Shown here piece by piece: positions 55,332-63,821 of a stretch of DNA of 64,000 bases; position 1 is the first letter of the stretch; every line of letters starts with the position of its first letter. The stretch comes from Nocardioides anomalus (GTDB lineage Bacteria > Actinomycetota > Actinomycetes > Propionibacteriales > Nocardioidaceae). The stretch spans positions 4,774,001-4,838,000 of the forward strand of contig NZ_CP049257.1 of the NCBI RefSeq assembly GCF_011046535.1, read 5' to 3'. Under the pieces are notes generated by a model that saw only the letters and a program-made list of their open reading frames with translations, was not told the origin of the DNA and did not search any database. Made by a program: the position numbers and the translations under genes.

Positions 55332-56150
55332 TCATGCTCCGCGCGCGAGCCACGCGCTCAGCGCGGTCAGCACCTCGCCCGGCGCCTCGAGCTGGACCAG
55401 GTGGCCGGCGCCCGGGATCTCGGTGAGCTCCGCGCCCGGGACCAGGGCCGCGAGCCGGCGGCCGGTGGCCAGCGGGATCCAGCCGTCGTCGGTGCCCCAC
55501 ACGATCCGCACCGGCAGGTCGAGGGTCGGCAGGGCCCGTTCGTCGGCCTCGATGAGGTCCACGTCGTAGTCCTCGATCTGGCGGTAGAACGCCGCCTGTC
55601 CCTCCGCGCCAAGCCACGGCGCCACGAGCGCGTCGAGGGTCTCCGACCCGAGGTCGCGGTGCAGCGCGTCGCCGACGTAGGCCCGGACCACCGCCTCGTG
55701 GACGTAGGCCGGCAGCCCGGCCAGCACCCCGCGGTGCTCCTGGACGAACCGGAAGAACGGCGAGCCGCTCGGCCCGATCGCGACCACGTCGGCCAGGAAC
55801 AGCGAGGCGTACGCCGCCCCCTCGACCAGGTGGGCCCGCAGGGCCACCAGCCCGCCGAGGTCGTGGGCGACCACGTGTGGGCGCTCGAGGCCCCAGTGGT
55901 CGAGCAGCGCGGCCAGCGCCCGGGCGTGCACGCCGGCGTGGACGTCGTGCGCCGGGTCCTTCGACGAGCGGCCGTAGCCGGGCAGGTCCCACAGGTGCAC
56001 GGCGTACTCGGTCGCCAGCGCGTCGGCGACCGGCGCCCAGGTCGCCGAGGACCACGGGGTGCCGTGGCAGAAGACCACCGCGGGCCCGTCGCCGCGGGTG
56101 TCCCAGGCGATCCGCCGACCCTCCCAGGCGAAGGTCCGACTCAGCTCCAC
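55332..56150 (-). CDS. Alpha/beta hydrolase with Asp nucleophile (haloalkane dehalogenase/epoxide hydrolase-like)
   Basis: A 272-residue hydrolase. The oxyanion-hole region is FCHGTPWSSATW, the nucleophile elbow VVAHDLGGLVAL contains Asp rather than Ser, and the late GAGHLVQLEAPGEVL gives His. Asp nucleophiles are typical of haloalkane dehalogenases, haloacetate dehalogenases and epoxide hydrolases. The substrate cannot be assigned. It is 7 bases upstream of pgm on the same strand and could be co-transcribed. Confidence 0.88.
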   Translation of the reverse strand: MELSRTFAWEGRRIAWDTRGDGPAVVFCHGTPWSSATWAPVADALATEYAVHLWDLPGYGRSSKDPAHDVHAGVHARALAALLDHWGLERPHVVAHDLGGLVALRAHLVEGAAYASLFLADVVAIGPSGSPFFRFVQEHRGVLAGLPAYVHEAVVRAYVGDALHRDLGSETLDALVAPWLGAEGQAAFYRQIEDYDVDLIEADERALPTLDLPVRIVWGTDDGWIPLATGRRLAALVPGAELTEIPGAGHLVQLEAPGEVLTALSAWLARGA

Positions 56151-56271
56151 GGGCCCATCATGGTGGGCCGGGGAGGGTAGGCGAGGCCCGGTCGGTCGCG
56201 GGGCGGAATGCGGCGGGTTCCTCCGAGCGGCCGACCCGACCGCTGGACCACCACCCCAGGGTCACCGCGAA

Positions 56272-56289
56272 GCCACCCGGGCGGGTGGC
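56272..56289 (+). promoter_or_regulatory. Leader hairpin upstream of the VC0807-like membrane protein
   Basis: GCCACCC (56272-56278) and GGGTGGC (56283-56289) form a perfect 7-bp stem with a 4-base loop, ending 21 bases before the ATG. No ribosome site is seen in front of that ATG, so the hairpin could influence initiation. This is inference. Confidence 0.35.
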
Positions 56290-56310
56290 CGCGTCGGGTC
56301 TGCTTGCGTC

Positions 56311-57009
56311 ATGGCCCTGCTCGACCTCCCCGCGGGGACATCCCTGCAACCCGCGGCGGGGGTCGAGCAGGGGCCTGTCCACCCCTCGCTGCCGGCGGTC
56401 CTGCGCCGGGTCGGGGTCAACCTGCTGGTCGCGTGCGTGGTGCCGGGGGTGCTGTTCTTCACCCTGTTCGTCACCGCGGGCGTGTGGGTGGCGATCGGCT
56501 GCGCGCTGCTGTGGTCCTACGGCGCGATCGGCGTGCGCTGGGCGACCGGGCGCCGGCCCTCGGGGATGCTGCTGCTGACCGCGGCCGTCCTCACGGTGCG
56601 CACGCTGGTGGCGCTGGCCGCGGACAGCACGTTCGTCTACTTCCTCCAGCCCGTGCTCACCGACCTGGTGCTCGGCACGGCGTTCCTGGCCTCGGCCCTG
56701 ACCGCCCGGCCGGTGGTCGCGCGGCTGGCCGGCGACTTCTACCCGCTGACCGCCGAGCTGCACGCGCGCTGCGGCATCCAGCGGCTCTTCCGCCGGCTCA
56801 CCCTGCTGTGGGCGGCCGCGCTGCTGGGCAAGGCCACCGTCGTGCTGATCCTGCTGTTGAGCCAGCCGCTGACCACGTTCGTGCTGGCCAAGACCGTCGT
56901 CGTGCCGGTCACCAACGCCACCTGCATCGTGCTCACGATCCTGGCCGCGAGCGCGGTGGCGCGGCGCGAGGGACTGCTGGCCCGGACGGAGACCGTCTCG
57001 CTACGTTGA
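56311..57009 (+). CDS. VC0807-family-like integral membrane protein
   Basis: A 232-residue protein with about six hydrophobic helices (LLVACVVPGVLFFTLFVTAG; LLTAAVLTVRTLVALAA; LILLLSQPLTTFVLAKTVV). It resembles VC0807-type uncharacterised membrane proteins. No catalytic motif is evident. The ATG at 56311 lacks a clear Shine-Dalgarno sequence. It is 30 bases upstream of the beta-propeller gene, so an operon is possible. Confidence 0.72.
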   Translation: MALLDLPAGTSLQPAAGVEQGPVHPSLPAVLRRVGVNLLVACVVPGVLFFTLFVTAGVWVAIGCALLWSYGAIGVRWATGRRPSGMLLLTAAVLTVRTLVALAADSTFVYFLQPVLTDLVLGTAFLASALTARPVVARLAGDFYPLTAELHARCGIQRLFRRLTLLWAAALLGKATVVLILLLSQPLTTFVLAKTVVVPVTNATCIVLTILAASAVARREGLLARTETVSLR

Positions 57010-57039
57010 GCCCGTGCACCGGCCGCGCGGCGACGCCTG

Positions 57040-58593
57040 ATGCTGCTCGCCGCCCTGCTGGTGCTGCTCGCCGGGTGGCTGGCCGTCGGGCCGTGGTCGC
57101 TGCTCCTGTTCGTCGTGGCACTCGCCGTGCCGGTCGTGCGCCGCCGGCTGCGGCCGCGCCGGTGGACCGTGCTGGCCCTGGTGGTGCTCGGGGCCGCGGC
57201 AGTCGTCACCGTGGCCGTGCTGCCGGACGGCCGGCTGCCGATCCCGCCCGGCGGTGGGCTGCTCGTCACGCCGGCCTACGTCGGGCACGCGGCCACACCG
57301 CGGCCGCTCGAGCTCGGCACGGTGCCGCAGCACCCGCACCTCGCGCCGAACGGGGGCAGCTCGATGCACGACGACGCGTGGGCCACGGACAGCTACGTCG
57401 GGGCGGGCCCGCTCGGGGTGGACCCCGAGGTCAGCAGCGCGTGGTACGGCCTCGAGGAGTGCGCCACCCTCGCCTTCGACCGCGACGACCGGCTGGTCGC
57501 GCTGTGCGGCAACCGCAGCGGTCCGGTCCTGCACCTGCTGGACCCGGACACCATGCGTCCGCTCACGACCCTGGACCTGCCCGACCGCGAGCCGTCGGAC
57601 CGGCGGCCGTGGGAGGACCTCTGCGGCGGCGCGTACTTCTACCTCGACGCCGACGACCGGGCCGTCGTGGCCACGACCGATCGCCGGGTGCTGACCGTCG
57701 AGACGCCGTCGCTGCGGGTGGTCGACGAGGCCGACCTGGGTGACCGGGTGCCCGACGACGACTGCCTGGTCGCCGTGCTGCCGGACTGGGCCGGCCACAC
57801 CTGGTACGTCACCCAGGACGGCCGCGCCGGCGCCACGGAGGGCGCCGCGCCGCTGGAGCTGGGCGGCGAGGTGGCCAACTCGGTCGCGGTCGACGAGACC
57901 GGGCTCTACCTCGTCACCACCGCGGAGCTGGTCAAGGTGGCGCTCGACGACACCGGTGCGCCGCAGGTGCTCTGGCGCACGGCGTACGAGAACGCGGGCG
58001 AGCACAAGCCGGGCCAGCTCAGCGCCGGCAGCGGGACGACGCCCACGGTGCTGCCCGGCGGGCTCGTCGCCATCACCGACAACGCCGAGCCGCGCATGCA
58101 CGTGCAGTTCTACGACGGTGCCGACGGCCGGCTGGTCTGCCAGGCTCCGGTCTTCGGCGCCGACCGCAGCGCGACCGACAACTCCCTCGTCGCCGTGGGC
58201 GACGCCAGCGTCGTGGTGGAGAACAACCACGGCTACACCGCGCCGTGGAGCACCGTGGTCGGCCGCGCCCCGGCGGGTGGGCTCGCCCGGGTCGACGCCG
58301 ACGGCGGCGAGTGCTCGGTGGCCTGGACCTCCGACGAGGTCGCGCCGACCTCGGTGGCCAAGGTGTCGTTGGCCACCGGGCTGGTCTACGCCTACACCAC
58401 GCGGTCGTCGTGGTGGGGGGTCAGCGCCTGGTACCTCACCGCGATCGACGCCCGCACCGGCGCCACCGCCTTCTCGGTGCGCACCGGCACGGGGACGCTG
58501 TTCAACAACCACTACGCCGCGGTCACGCTCGGACCCGACGGCTCGGCGTACGTCGCCACCCTGGGCGGGATGGTCAGGATCAGAGACCGCTGA
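57040..58593 (+). CDS. Membrane-anchored beta-propeller (PQQ/WD-like) protein
   Basis: A 517-residue protein. Two N-terminal helices (LLAALLVLLAGWLAVGPWSLLLFVVALAVPVV and VLALVVLGAAAVVTVAVL) anchor a ~440-residue outer region made of repeated four-stranded blades (for example HLLDPDTMRPLTTLDLPD, LTAIDARTGATAFSVRTGTG). This resembles PQQ-enzyme-type propellers but shows no PQQ-binding motif. It may be a scaffold or a sensor; function unknown. It overlaps the DUF2237 gene by 14 bases, tail to tail. Confidence 0.72.
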   Translation: MLLAALLVLLAGWLAVGPWSLLLFVVALAVPVVRRRLRPRRWTVLALVVLGAAAVVTVAVLPDGRLPIPPGGGLLVTPAYVGHAATPRPLELGTVPQHPHLAPNGGSSMHDDAWATDSYVGAGPLGVDPEVSSAWYGLEECATLAFDRDDRLVALCGNRSGPVLHLLDPDTMRPLTTLDLPDREPSDRRPWEDLCGGAYFYLDADDRAVVATTDRRVLTVETPSLRVVDEADLGDRVPDDDCLVAVLPDWAGHTWYVTQDGRAGATEGAAPLELGGEVANSVAVDETGLYLVTTAELVKVALDDTGAPQVLWRTAYENAGEHKPGQLSAGSGTTPTVLPGGLVAITDNAEPRMHVQFYDGADGRLVCQAPVFGADRSATDNSLVAVGDASVVVENNHGYTAPWSTVVGRAPAGGLARVDADGGECSVAWTSDEVAPTSVAKVSLATGLVYAYTTRSSWWGVSAWYLTAIDARTGATAFSVRTGTGTLFNNHYAAVTLGPDGSAYVATLGGMVRIRDR

Positions 58594-58966
58594 GGTCGTC
58601 CGGCACGTCGACCGCGTGCTCGCGCAGCGCCTCGAGCGGCACGATCTGGAGCACCGCCTCGTTGGTCGCGGCCAGGACCACGGGCGCCGCCGCGCCGGCC
58701 TGGAAGGCGCGCGCCCAGTTGTAGGCGGTCACGCACCACCGGTCCCCGGGCACCAGCCCCGGGAACGAGAACTGCGGCATGGGCGTGGTCAGGTCGTTGC
58801 CGATGCCGCGCTGGTGCTCGAGGAACGCCGCGGTCACGACCGCGCAGATGGTGTGGCTGCCGCGGTCCTCCGGGCCGGTGGCGCAGCACCCGTCGCGGTA
58901 GAAGCCGGTCACCGGCTCGGTGCCGCACGGCTCCAGCTCGCCGCCCAGGACGTTGCGCTCTTCCAC
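58580..58966 (-). CDS. DUF2237-family protein
   Basis: A 128-residue protein with the family signature NVLGGELEPCGTEPVTGFYRDGCCATGPED near the N-terminus. Four cysteines lie in the first 45 residues and could bind a metal or a disulfide. The biochemical function of DUF2237 is unknown. It lies 4 bases downstream of the repeat-containing membrane protein gene and is probably co-transcribed with it. Confidence 0.9.
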   Translation of the reverse strand: MEERNVLGGELEPCGTEPVTGFYRDGCCATGPEDRGSHTICAVVTAAFLEHQRGIGNDLTTPMPQFSFPGLVPGDRWCVTAYNWARAFQAGAAAPVVLAATNEAVLQIVPLEALREHAVDVPDDLSGL

Positions 58967-58970
58967 GGCG

Positions 58971-59633
58971 TCAGTCTCCCTCAGCGGCCCGGCGCTTCTC
59001 GTCCTGGTCGCGGCGCCGCCTGACCTCCGCGCGCGCCAGGACCACCGCGAGCACCACCGGCCAGACGTACGTCGCGTGGTCCAGCACCCAGCGCAGCCAC
59101 CCCGGCAGCGACCAGTCGGGCAGGTCCGGTGAGGGGAGGTCGGGCCACGGGATGTCCGGCCAGGGGATCGACGGGAGGTCGGGCCAGGGGATCGAGGGCA
59201 GGTCCGGCCACGGGAGGCTGACCGCGAACCGCAGGACCAGCACGCTGAGCAGGATCGGCACCACGACCTTGGCCACGCCGCCGAGGCCGGCCAGGGCGGC
59301 GTAGCGCGTCGGGTGCTCGCGGACCCGGTGCTCGTACGCCGCGGCGCGGCTCCCCGGCGCGGGCACCAGGTCGGTCCCGCCGAGCCCGGTGAGCGCCCCG
59401 GCGCTCTCGCCGGCGTCGTACAGCGTGGCCCGCCGGGGCGTGCCCAGGCCGGAGTGGACGACGCGGAGCGTCTGGCCGGCGGCCTCGACGGTGACCTTGT
59501 CGTCCATGGTCTTCTTCTCGGCGCGCAGCTCGTCGTCGACGTACCACCGCACCTGGTGGGCGAACGAGCCGCCGGCCACGACGCGGTGGCGCCGGCCGTC
59601 GTGCTCGAGCGTCCAGACCTGGTCGGTGGCCAC
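58971..59633 (-). CDS. Membrane protein with W-P-D-L-P repeats
   Basis: A 220-residue protein. The N-terminal ~95 residues are soluble and beta-rich (VWTLEHDGRRHRVVAGGSFAHQVRWYVDDEL). A helix (VVVPILLSVLVLRFAV) leads into a proline/tryptophan repeat (PWPDLPSI, PWPDLPSI, PWPDIPWPDLP, ~140-175) and a second helix (WPVVLAVVLARAEV). The repeat would lie on the opposite membrane face. I do not know the function; similar repeats occur in other actinobacterial membrane proteins, from memory. Confidence 0.7.
   Translation of the reverse strand: MATDQVWTLEHDGRRHRVVAGGSFAHQVRWYVDDELRAEKKTMDDKVTVEAAGQTLRVVHSGLGTPRRATLYDAGESAGALTGLGGTDLVPAPGSRAAAYEHRVREHPTRYAALAGLGGVAKVVVPILLSVLVLRFAVSLPWPDLPSIPWPDLPSIPWPDIPWPDLPSPDLPDWSLPGWLRWVLDHATYVWPVVLAVVLARAEVRRRRDQDEKRRAAEGD
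59119..59217 (-). repeat. Tandem repeat encoding PWPDLPSI units
   Basis: About four imperfect copies of a 15- to 24-base unit encode the Trp-Pro-Asp-Leu/Ile-Pro repeats of the membrane protein. The repeats stay in frame, so copy number changes would be tolerated. Confidence 0.7.
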
Positions 59634-59699
59634 GCCCCGACGCTAGGCAGCGCGCGGGATGGTCACATCGGGCTCAGGTCGGCCCACCCGCGACTTTGG

Positions 59700-60626
59700 T
59701 CAGGGGTAGCTGATCCCCGTGGCCTCCTCGCTCAGCGCCCAGAGCCGGCGGGCGGCGTCCGGGTCGCGCGAGAGCGCGCTGGAGGTGACCACCTGCGGGG
59801 CGCCCGCGACCTCGCCGAGCCCGCCGGGTCCGACGTACGTCGCGCCGGGGAGCTCGGCCGTCGCGGCCATGAGCACCGGCCAGGCGCCGTGCGCGGCGGG
59901 CTGGGAGACCGCCTTGATGGTCGCGTCGAGGATGGAGGCGAGGCCGCCGGAGGAGCGGCCGTACTGGCCGTTGGCGGCCAGGTGGGTCCCGGAGAAGCCG
60001 GGGTGCGCGGCCAGGGCTTGCACCGGCAGCTCCTTCTCCCGGGCGCGCCGCTCGAGCTCGTGGGTGAAGAGCAGGTTGGCCAGCTTGGACTGCCCGTAGA
60101 CCTGCCACTTCCGGTAGACACCGCGCGTCGGCGCGAACGACGTCGGCGCGCGGCGGGCCGTCTTGTGCAGCAGGCTCGAGACGGTCACCACCCGCCCGGC
60201 CTTGCTGGCCAGCAGCTGGGGGAGCAGCAGGCCGGTGAGCAGGAACGGCCCGAGGTGGTTGGTGGCCAGCTGCAGGTCGAAGCCGTCCTCGGTGCTGCGG
60301 CGCGACGTGCCCATCACGCCGGCGTTGTTGACCAGCACGTCGAGCGGTCCGAGGTCCTGGGCGTCCGCCGCGGCGGCGCGGACCGAGGCCAGCGAGGCCA
60401 GGTCGACCTCGAGCCCCTCGAGCGCGGCGGTCGGCACCTCGGCCGTGACCGCGGCCCGGGTCTCGGCCAGCTTGGCCGGGCTGCGTCCGGCCAGGACCAC
60501 GCGCGCGCCGCGGCGGGCCAGCTCCAGGGCGGTGGCGTGCCCGATGCCACCGACCGACGTGCCGGTCACCACGACGGTGCGCCCGGCCTGGTCCGGGATG
60601 TCGGCCAGCCCCCAGACGTCGGTCAC
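59700..60626 (-). CDS. Short-chain dehydrogenase/reductase (retinol-dehydrogenase-like)
   Basis: A 308-residue SDR. Cofactor motif TGTSVGGIGHATA, downstream VLVNNAGVMG, and active-site VYGQSKLANLLF with Tyr-x3-Lys. The extended C-terminus (LPGATYVGPGGLGEVAGAP) matches the RDH/WWOX-like group. GTG 60626 overlaps the upstream gene's stop as GTGA. Substrate unknown. Confidence 0.88.
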   Translation of the reverse strand: MTDVWGLADIPDQAGRTVVVTGTSVGGIGHATALELARRGARVVLAGRSPAKLAETRAAVTAEVPTAALEGLEVDLASLASVRAAAADAQDLGPLDVLVNNAGVMGTSRRSTEDGFDLQLATNHLGPFLLTGLLLPQLLASKAGRVVTVSSLLHKTARRAPTSFAPTRGVYRKWQVYGQSKLANLLFTHELERRAREKELPVQALAAHPGFSGTHLAANGQYGRSSGGLASILDATIKAVSQPAAHGAWPVLMAATAELPGATYVGPGGLGEVAGAPQVVTSSALSRDPDAARRLWALSEEATGISYP

Positions 60627-61438
60627 GGGGTGGTCGCCAGCACCGCGAGGACCCGGGTGCCGAGCTCCTCGTCGCCCTCGACCACGACGGCGCCCGGCTC
60701 GGCCGCGCGCCGCCCGCCGGCCAGCCGGATGAACGACTCGCGGTCCATCCGCAGGCGCACCGTCGGCTCCGCCGGCGGCGCCACCGGCCGGCCGCGGCCG
60801 TCGTCGCCGACCGAGAACGCCCGTGGCTCGTGCCCCTCGACCTCGAGCACGGCGGTCGTCCCGGCCGGCGCCTGCGCCTTCTTGGCCAGCACGTAGCCGA
60901 ACCCCTCGGCCAGGTAGTCGGCCGTGTGCCGGGCGGCGGGGGTGTCCAGGCCGCCGGGGCGGCCGACCGCACGGCGCACGTCCTGCTCGTGCATCCACAC
61001 GTCCAGCGGCCGGTTGCGCAGCAGGGTGCGCCACGACCACGGCACGCCGCCGAAGATCACCGGCGGCGTGGCGTCGCCGTCGGTCGGCGGGTCGGCCAGC
61101 AGCTGGGTGTGCCGCGCGGTGGTCACCTCGCGCAGCTCGGTGATGATCGCGTCCGCGCTGGCCTCGCGCCGGCCGACCACCCCGATCTCGGTGTAGAGCC
61201 CCATCGGGCCCCTCACGTGCGGCGGCTCGCCGATGTCCGCGGTCTCCTCCGGCCGGCCCGCGAGGACGCTCTCGAGGTGGGCGGTGTGCGCCGCGCACGC
61301 CCGCACGTCCCACCCCGGCAGGTCCGTCGGCGTCGACCACTCCGCCTCCGGCAGCTCCTCCAGCAGCCTCACGAGGTCGTCGACCGCCTGCCACCAGACC
61401 TCGACGTAGCCGGCCAGCTCCTCGCGGTCGTCGGTCAC
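60623..61438 (-). CDS. Maleylpyruvate isomerase-family (DinB/Mdpi-like) mycothiol-dependent protein
   Basis: A 271-residue protein of the TIGR03083 actinobacterial family. The N-terminal DinB-like four-helix bundle carries metal ligands in HTAHLESVLAG and VWMHEQDVRRAVG. A C-terminal beta domain follows (VRLRMDRESFIRLAGGRRAAEPG, VVVEGDEELG). Members use mycothiol or act as metal-dependent transferases and isomerases; the reaction here is not known. GTG 61438 is chosen because upstream sequence is not coding-like; 61495 is an alternative. It is divergent from the NHLRC2-like gene with 47 bases between. Confidence 0.85.
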   Translation of the reverse strand: MTDDREELAGYVEVWWQAVDDLVRLLEELPEAEWSTPTDLPGWDVRACAAHTAHLESVLAGRPEETADIGEPPHVRGPMGLYTEIGVVGRREASADAIITELREVTTARHTQLLADPPTDGDATPPVIFGGVPWSWRTLLRNRPLDVWMHEQDVRRAVGRPGGLDTPAARHTADYLAEGFGYVLAKKAQAPAGTTAVLEVEGHEPRAFSVGDDGRGRPVAPPAEPTVRLRMDRESFIRLAGGRRAAEPGAVVVEGDEELGTRVLAVLATTP

Positions 61439-61485
61439 CCGGCCACCGTAGTGCCGCGGCTGGGTCGCCCCCGCAGAATGGTCCG

Positions 61486-63198
61486 GTGACCGCACGTGTG
61501 CGCGCCCCCGAGCTCCGTGGCCGGGGCTGGCTCAACACCGGCGGGGCGGCGTACCGCATCGCCGACCTGCGCGGCCGGTTCGTGCTGCTCGACTTCTGGA
61601 CCTTCTGCTGCGTCAACTGCCTGCACGTGCTGGAGGAGCTGCGCCCGGTCGAGGAGGAGTACGCCGAGGAGCTGGTCGTCGTCGGGGTCCACTCGCCCAA
61701 GTTCGTGCACGAGGCCGACCCGGACGCGCTGGCCGCGGCGGTGGAGCGCTACGAGGTGCGGCACCCGGTCCTCGACGACCCCGAGCTCATCACCTGGCAG
61801 GCCTACACCGCGCGGGCCTGGCCGACGCTGGTGCTGGTCGACCCGGAGGGCTACGTCGTCGCGCAGTACGCCGGCGAGGGGCACGCGCACGCCCTCGGCC
61901 GGCTGCTCGGCGAGCTGGTCGAGGAGCACCGGGCCAGGGGCACGCTCCAGCCGGGCGACTCGCCGTACGTCGCCCCGGAGATCGAGCCCAGCACGCTGCG
62001 CTTCCCGGCCGACGCGGCGCCGCTCGGGGACGGTCGGGTGCTGGTGGCCGACGCCGGCCACGACCGGGTGGTCGAGCTGTCCGCCGAGGGCGACGAGCTG
62101 CGCTCGTGGAACGGGTTCGCCGAGCCCAACGGCCTGTGCGTGGTCGGCGCCACGGCCTACGTCGCGGACACGGTGCACCACCAGCTCGCGAGCATCGACC
62201 TCGGGAGCGGCGAAGTGCGGGTGCTGGCCGGTGACGGCGAGCAGTGGATGCAGGGCGACGGCACCGAGCGGCTGAGCAGCCCGTGGGCCGTGGCCTGGTG
62301 GCGCGAGCGGGTGTGGATCGCGATGGCCGGGATCCACCAGCTGTGGACCTACGACCCGACCACCGGTGCGGTCGAGGTGGCCGGCGGCACGACCAACGAG
62401 GGGCTGCTCGACGGCCCGCTGGCCGAGGCGTGGTTCGCCCAGACCTCCGGGCTCGCGGCCGACGGCGACCGGCTGTGGCTGGCCGACAGCGAGACCTCGT
62501 CGCTGCGCTTCGTCGAGGACGGCGTCGTCCGCACCGCGGTCGGTGAGGGGCTCTTCGACTTCGGCTTCCGTGACGGCCCCGCCGACCAGGCGCTGTTCCA
62601 GCACCCGCTCGGGGTGACCGTGCTGCCCGACCGCAGCGTGGCGGTGTGCGACACCTACAACGGCGCGGTCCGCCGCTACGACCCGGCCACCGGCGAGGTC
62701 ACCACGCTCGCCGGCGGGCTGGCCGAGCCGGCGGCGGCGTACGTCTCCGGGGCTGAGCTCGTGGTGGTCGAGGGCAACGCGCACCGGCTGACCCGGGTCC
62801 CGCTCGGGCACGCCAGCCGGACCGAGGGGTTCAGCCACACCACCCAGCGCCCGGTCACCGAGGTCGCGGCCAGGCTGCGGCTGGAGGTGACCTTCGAGCC
62901 GCCGCCCGGGCAGAAGGTCGACGACCGGTTCGGGCCCCCCTCGCAGCTCGTGGTCGAGGCCACCCCGCCCGCGCTGCTGCGCGAGGGTGAGGGCCGCGAC
63001 ACGGCGCTCACCCGCACGCTGGTCCTCGACGCGTCGGTGGGCGAGGGCGTGCTGCACGTGGCCGCCCGCGCCGCGTCCTGCGACATCGAGGGCGACGGCG
63101 CGGCCTGTCACATCCACCAGCAGGACTGGGGCGTACCCATCCGCATCGGTGCTGACGCCGACGGCGTGCTCACGCTCCCGCTGGGCGGCTCGGCGTGA
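61486..63198 (+). CDS. NHLRC2-like protein: thioredoxin domain followed by NHL repeats
   Basis: A 570-residue cytoplasmic protein. The N-terminal ~150 residues are a TlpA/thioredoxin-like domain with active site CCVNC (Cys42-Val-Asn-Cys45). NHL-type beta-propeller blades follow (~165-440; GRVLVADAGHDRVVELS, RSVAVCDTYNGAVRRYD). A ~120-residue C-terminal beta domain closes the protein (~450-570). The order matches animal NHLRC2. A role in redox or protein repair is inferred, not known. The stop overlaps the methyltransferase start as GTGA. Confidence 0.92.
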   Translation: MTARVRAPELRGRGWLNTGGAAYRIADLRGRFVLLDFWTFCCVNCLHVLEELRPVEEEYAEELVVVGVHSPKFVHEADPDALAAAVERYEVRHPVLDDPELITWQAYTARAWPTLVLVDPEGYVVAQYAGEGHAHALGRLLGELVEEHRARGTLQPGDSPYVAPEIEPSTLRFPADAAPLGDGRVLVADAGHDRVVELSAEGDELRSWNGFAEPNGLCVVGATAYVADTVHHQLASIDLGSGEVRVLAGDGEQWMQGDGTERLSSPWAVAWWRERVWIAMAGIHQLWTYDPTTGAVEVAGGTTNEGLLDGPLAEAWFAQTSGLAADGDRLWLADSETSSLRFVEDGVVRTAVGEGLFDFGFRDGPADQALFQHPLGVTVLPDRSVAVCDTYNGAVRRYDPATGEVTTLAGGLAEPAAAYVSGAELVVVEGNAHRLTRVPLGHASRTEGFSHTTQRPVTEVAARLRLEVTFEPPPGQKVDDRFGPPSQLVVEATPPALLREGEGRDTALTRTLVLDASVGEGVLHVAARAASCDIEGDGAACHIHQQDWGVPIRIGADADGVLTLPLGGSA

Positions 63199-63821
63199 CC
63201 GGCCCGGCCGCGGTCCTCGACCGGCTCAACGCCCGGCACCCCTGGAGCCACAACGACCACTTCCACGGCTGGGTGCTGCGCCACCTCCCCGAGCGCCGCG
63301 GCTCCGCCCTCGACGTCGGCTGCGGGCGCGGCGGCCTGCTGGCCCGGCTGGCCGGCGCGTTCGACCACGTCAGCGGCATCGACGTGGACGCCGAGATGGT
63401 CGCGGCCGCCCGGGTCCGGGTCCCGCGCGCCGACGTGCGCCGGGAGTCGCTGCTCGACGCCCGCGGCCGGCACGACCTGGTCACGGTCGTCGCCACCCTC
63501 CACCACGTCCCGCTCGAGGACGGCCTGCGTGCCGCCCGTGACCTCGTCGCCCCGGGTGGGCGGCTGCTCGTCATCGGCCTGGCCCGCACCGCCTCGCCCA
63601 CCGACCTCGGCGTCGACCTGGCCAGCTCCGCGCTCAACCCGCTCGTCGGCCTGGCCAAGCACCCGCGCGTCGAGCGCGGCGGGCCGCGGCCGGCCGACGT
63701 GCCGGTCAAGGACGCGCACGAGTCGTACGCCGAGGTCCGCGCCGCCGCCACCCGCCTGCTGCCGGGCTCCCGCTTCCGGCACCGGATGTGGTTCCGCTAC
63801 ACGCTGGCCTGGGAGCGCTGA
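63195..63821 (+). CDS. Class I SAM-dependent methyltransferase
   Basis: A 208-residue Rossmann-like methyltransferase. Motif I is ALDVGCGRGGLLARLAG, motif II/III follow as GIDVDAEMVAAARVR, and VATLHHVP lies at motif IV. The C-terminal part is less conserved. Substrate unknown. GTG 63195 overlaps the preceding stop, and its own stop shares a base with the next ATG, so the three genes form a coupled operon. Confidence 0.9.
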   Translation: MTGPAAVLDRLNARHPWSHNDHFHGWVLRHLPERRGSALDVGCGRGGLLARLAGAFDHVSGIDVDAEMVAAARVRVPRADVRRESLLDARGRHDLVTVVATLHHVPLEDGLRAARDLVAPGGRLLVIGLARTASPTDLGVDLASSALNPLVGLAKHPRVERGGPRPADVPVKDAHESYAEVRAAATRLLPGSRFRHRMWFRYTLAWER

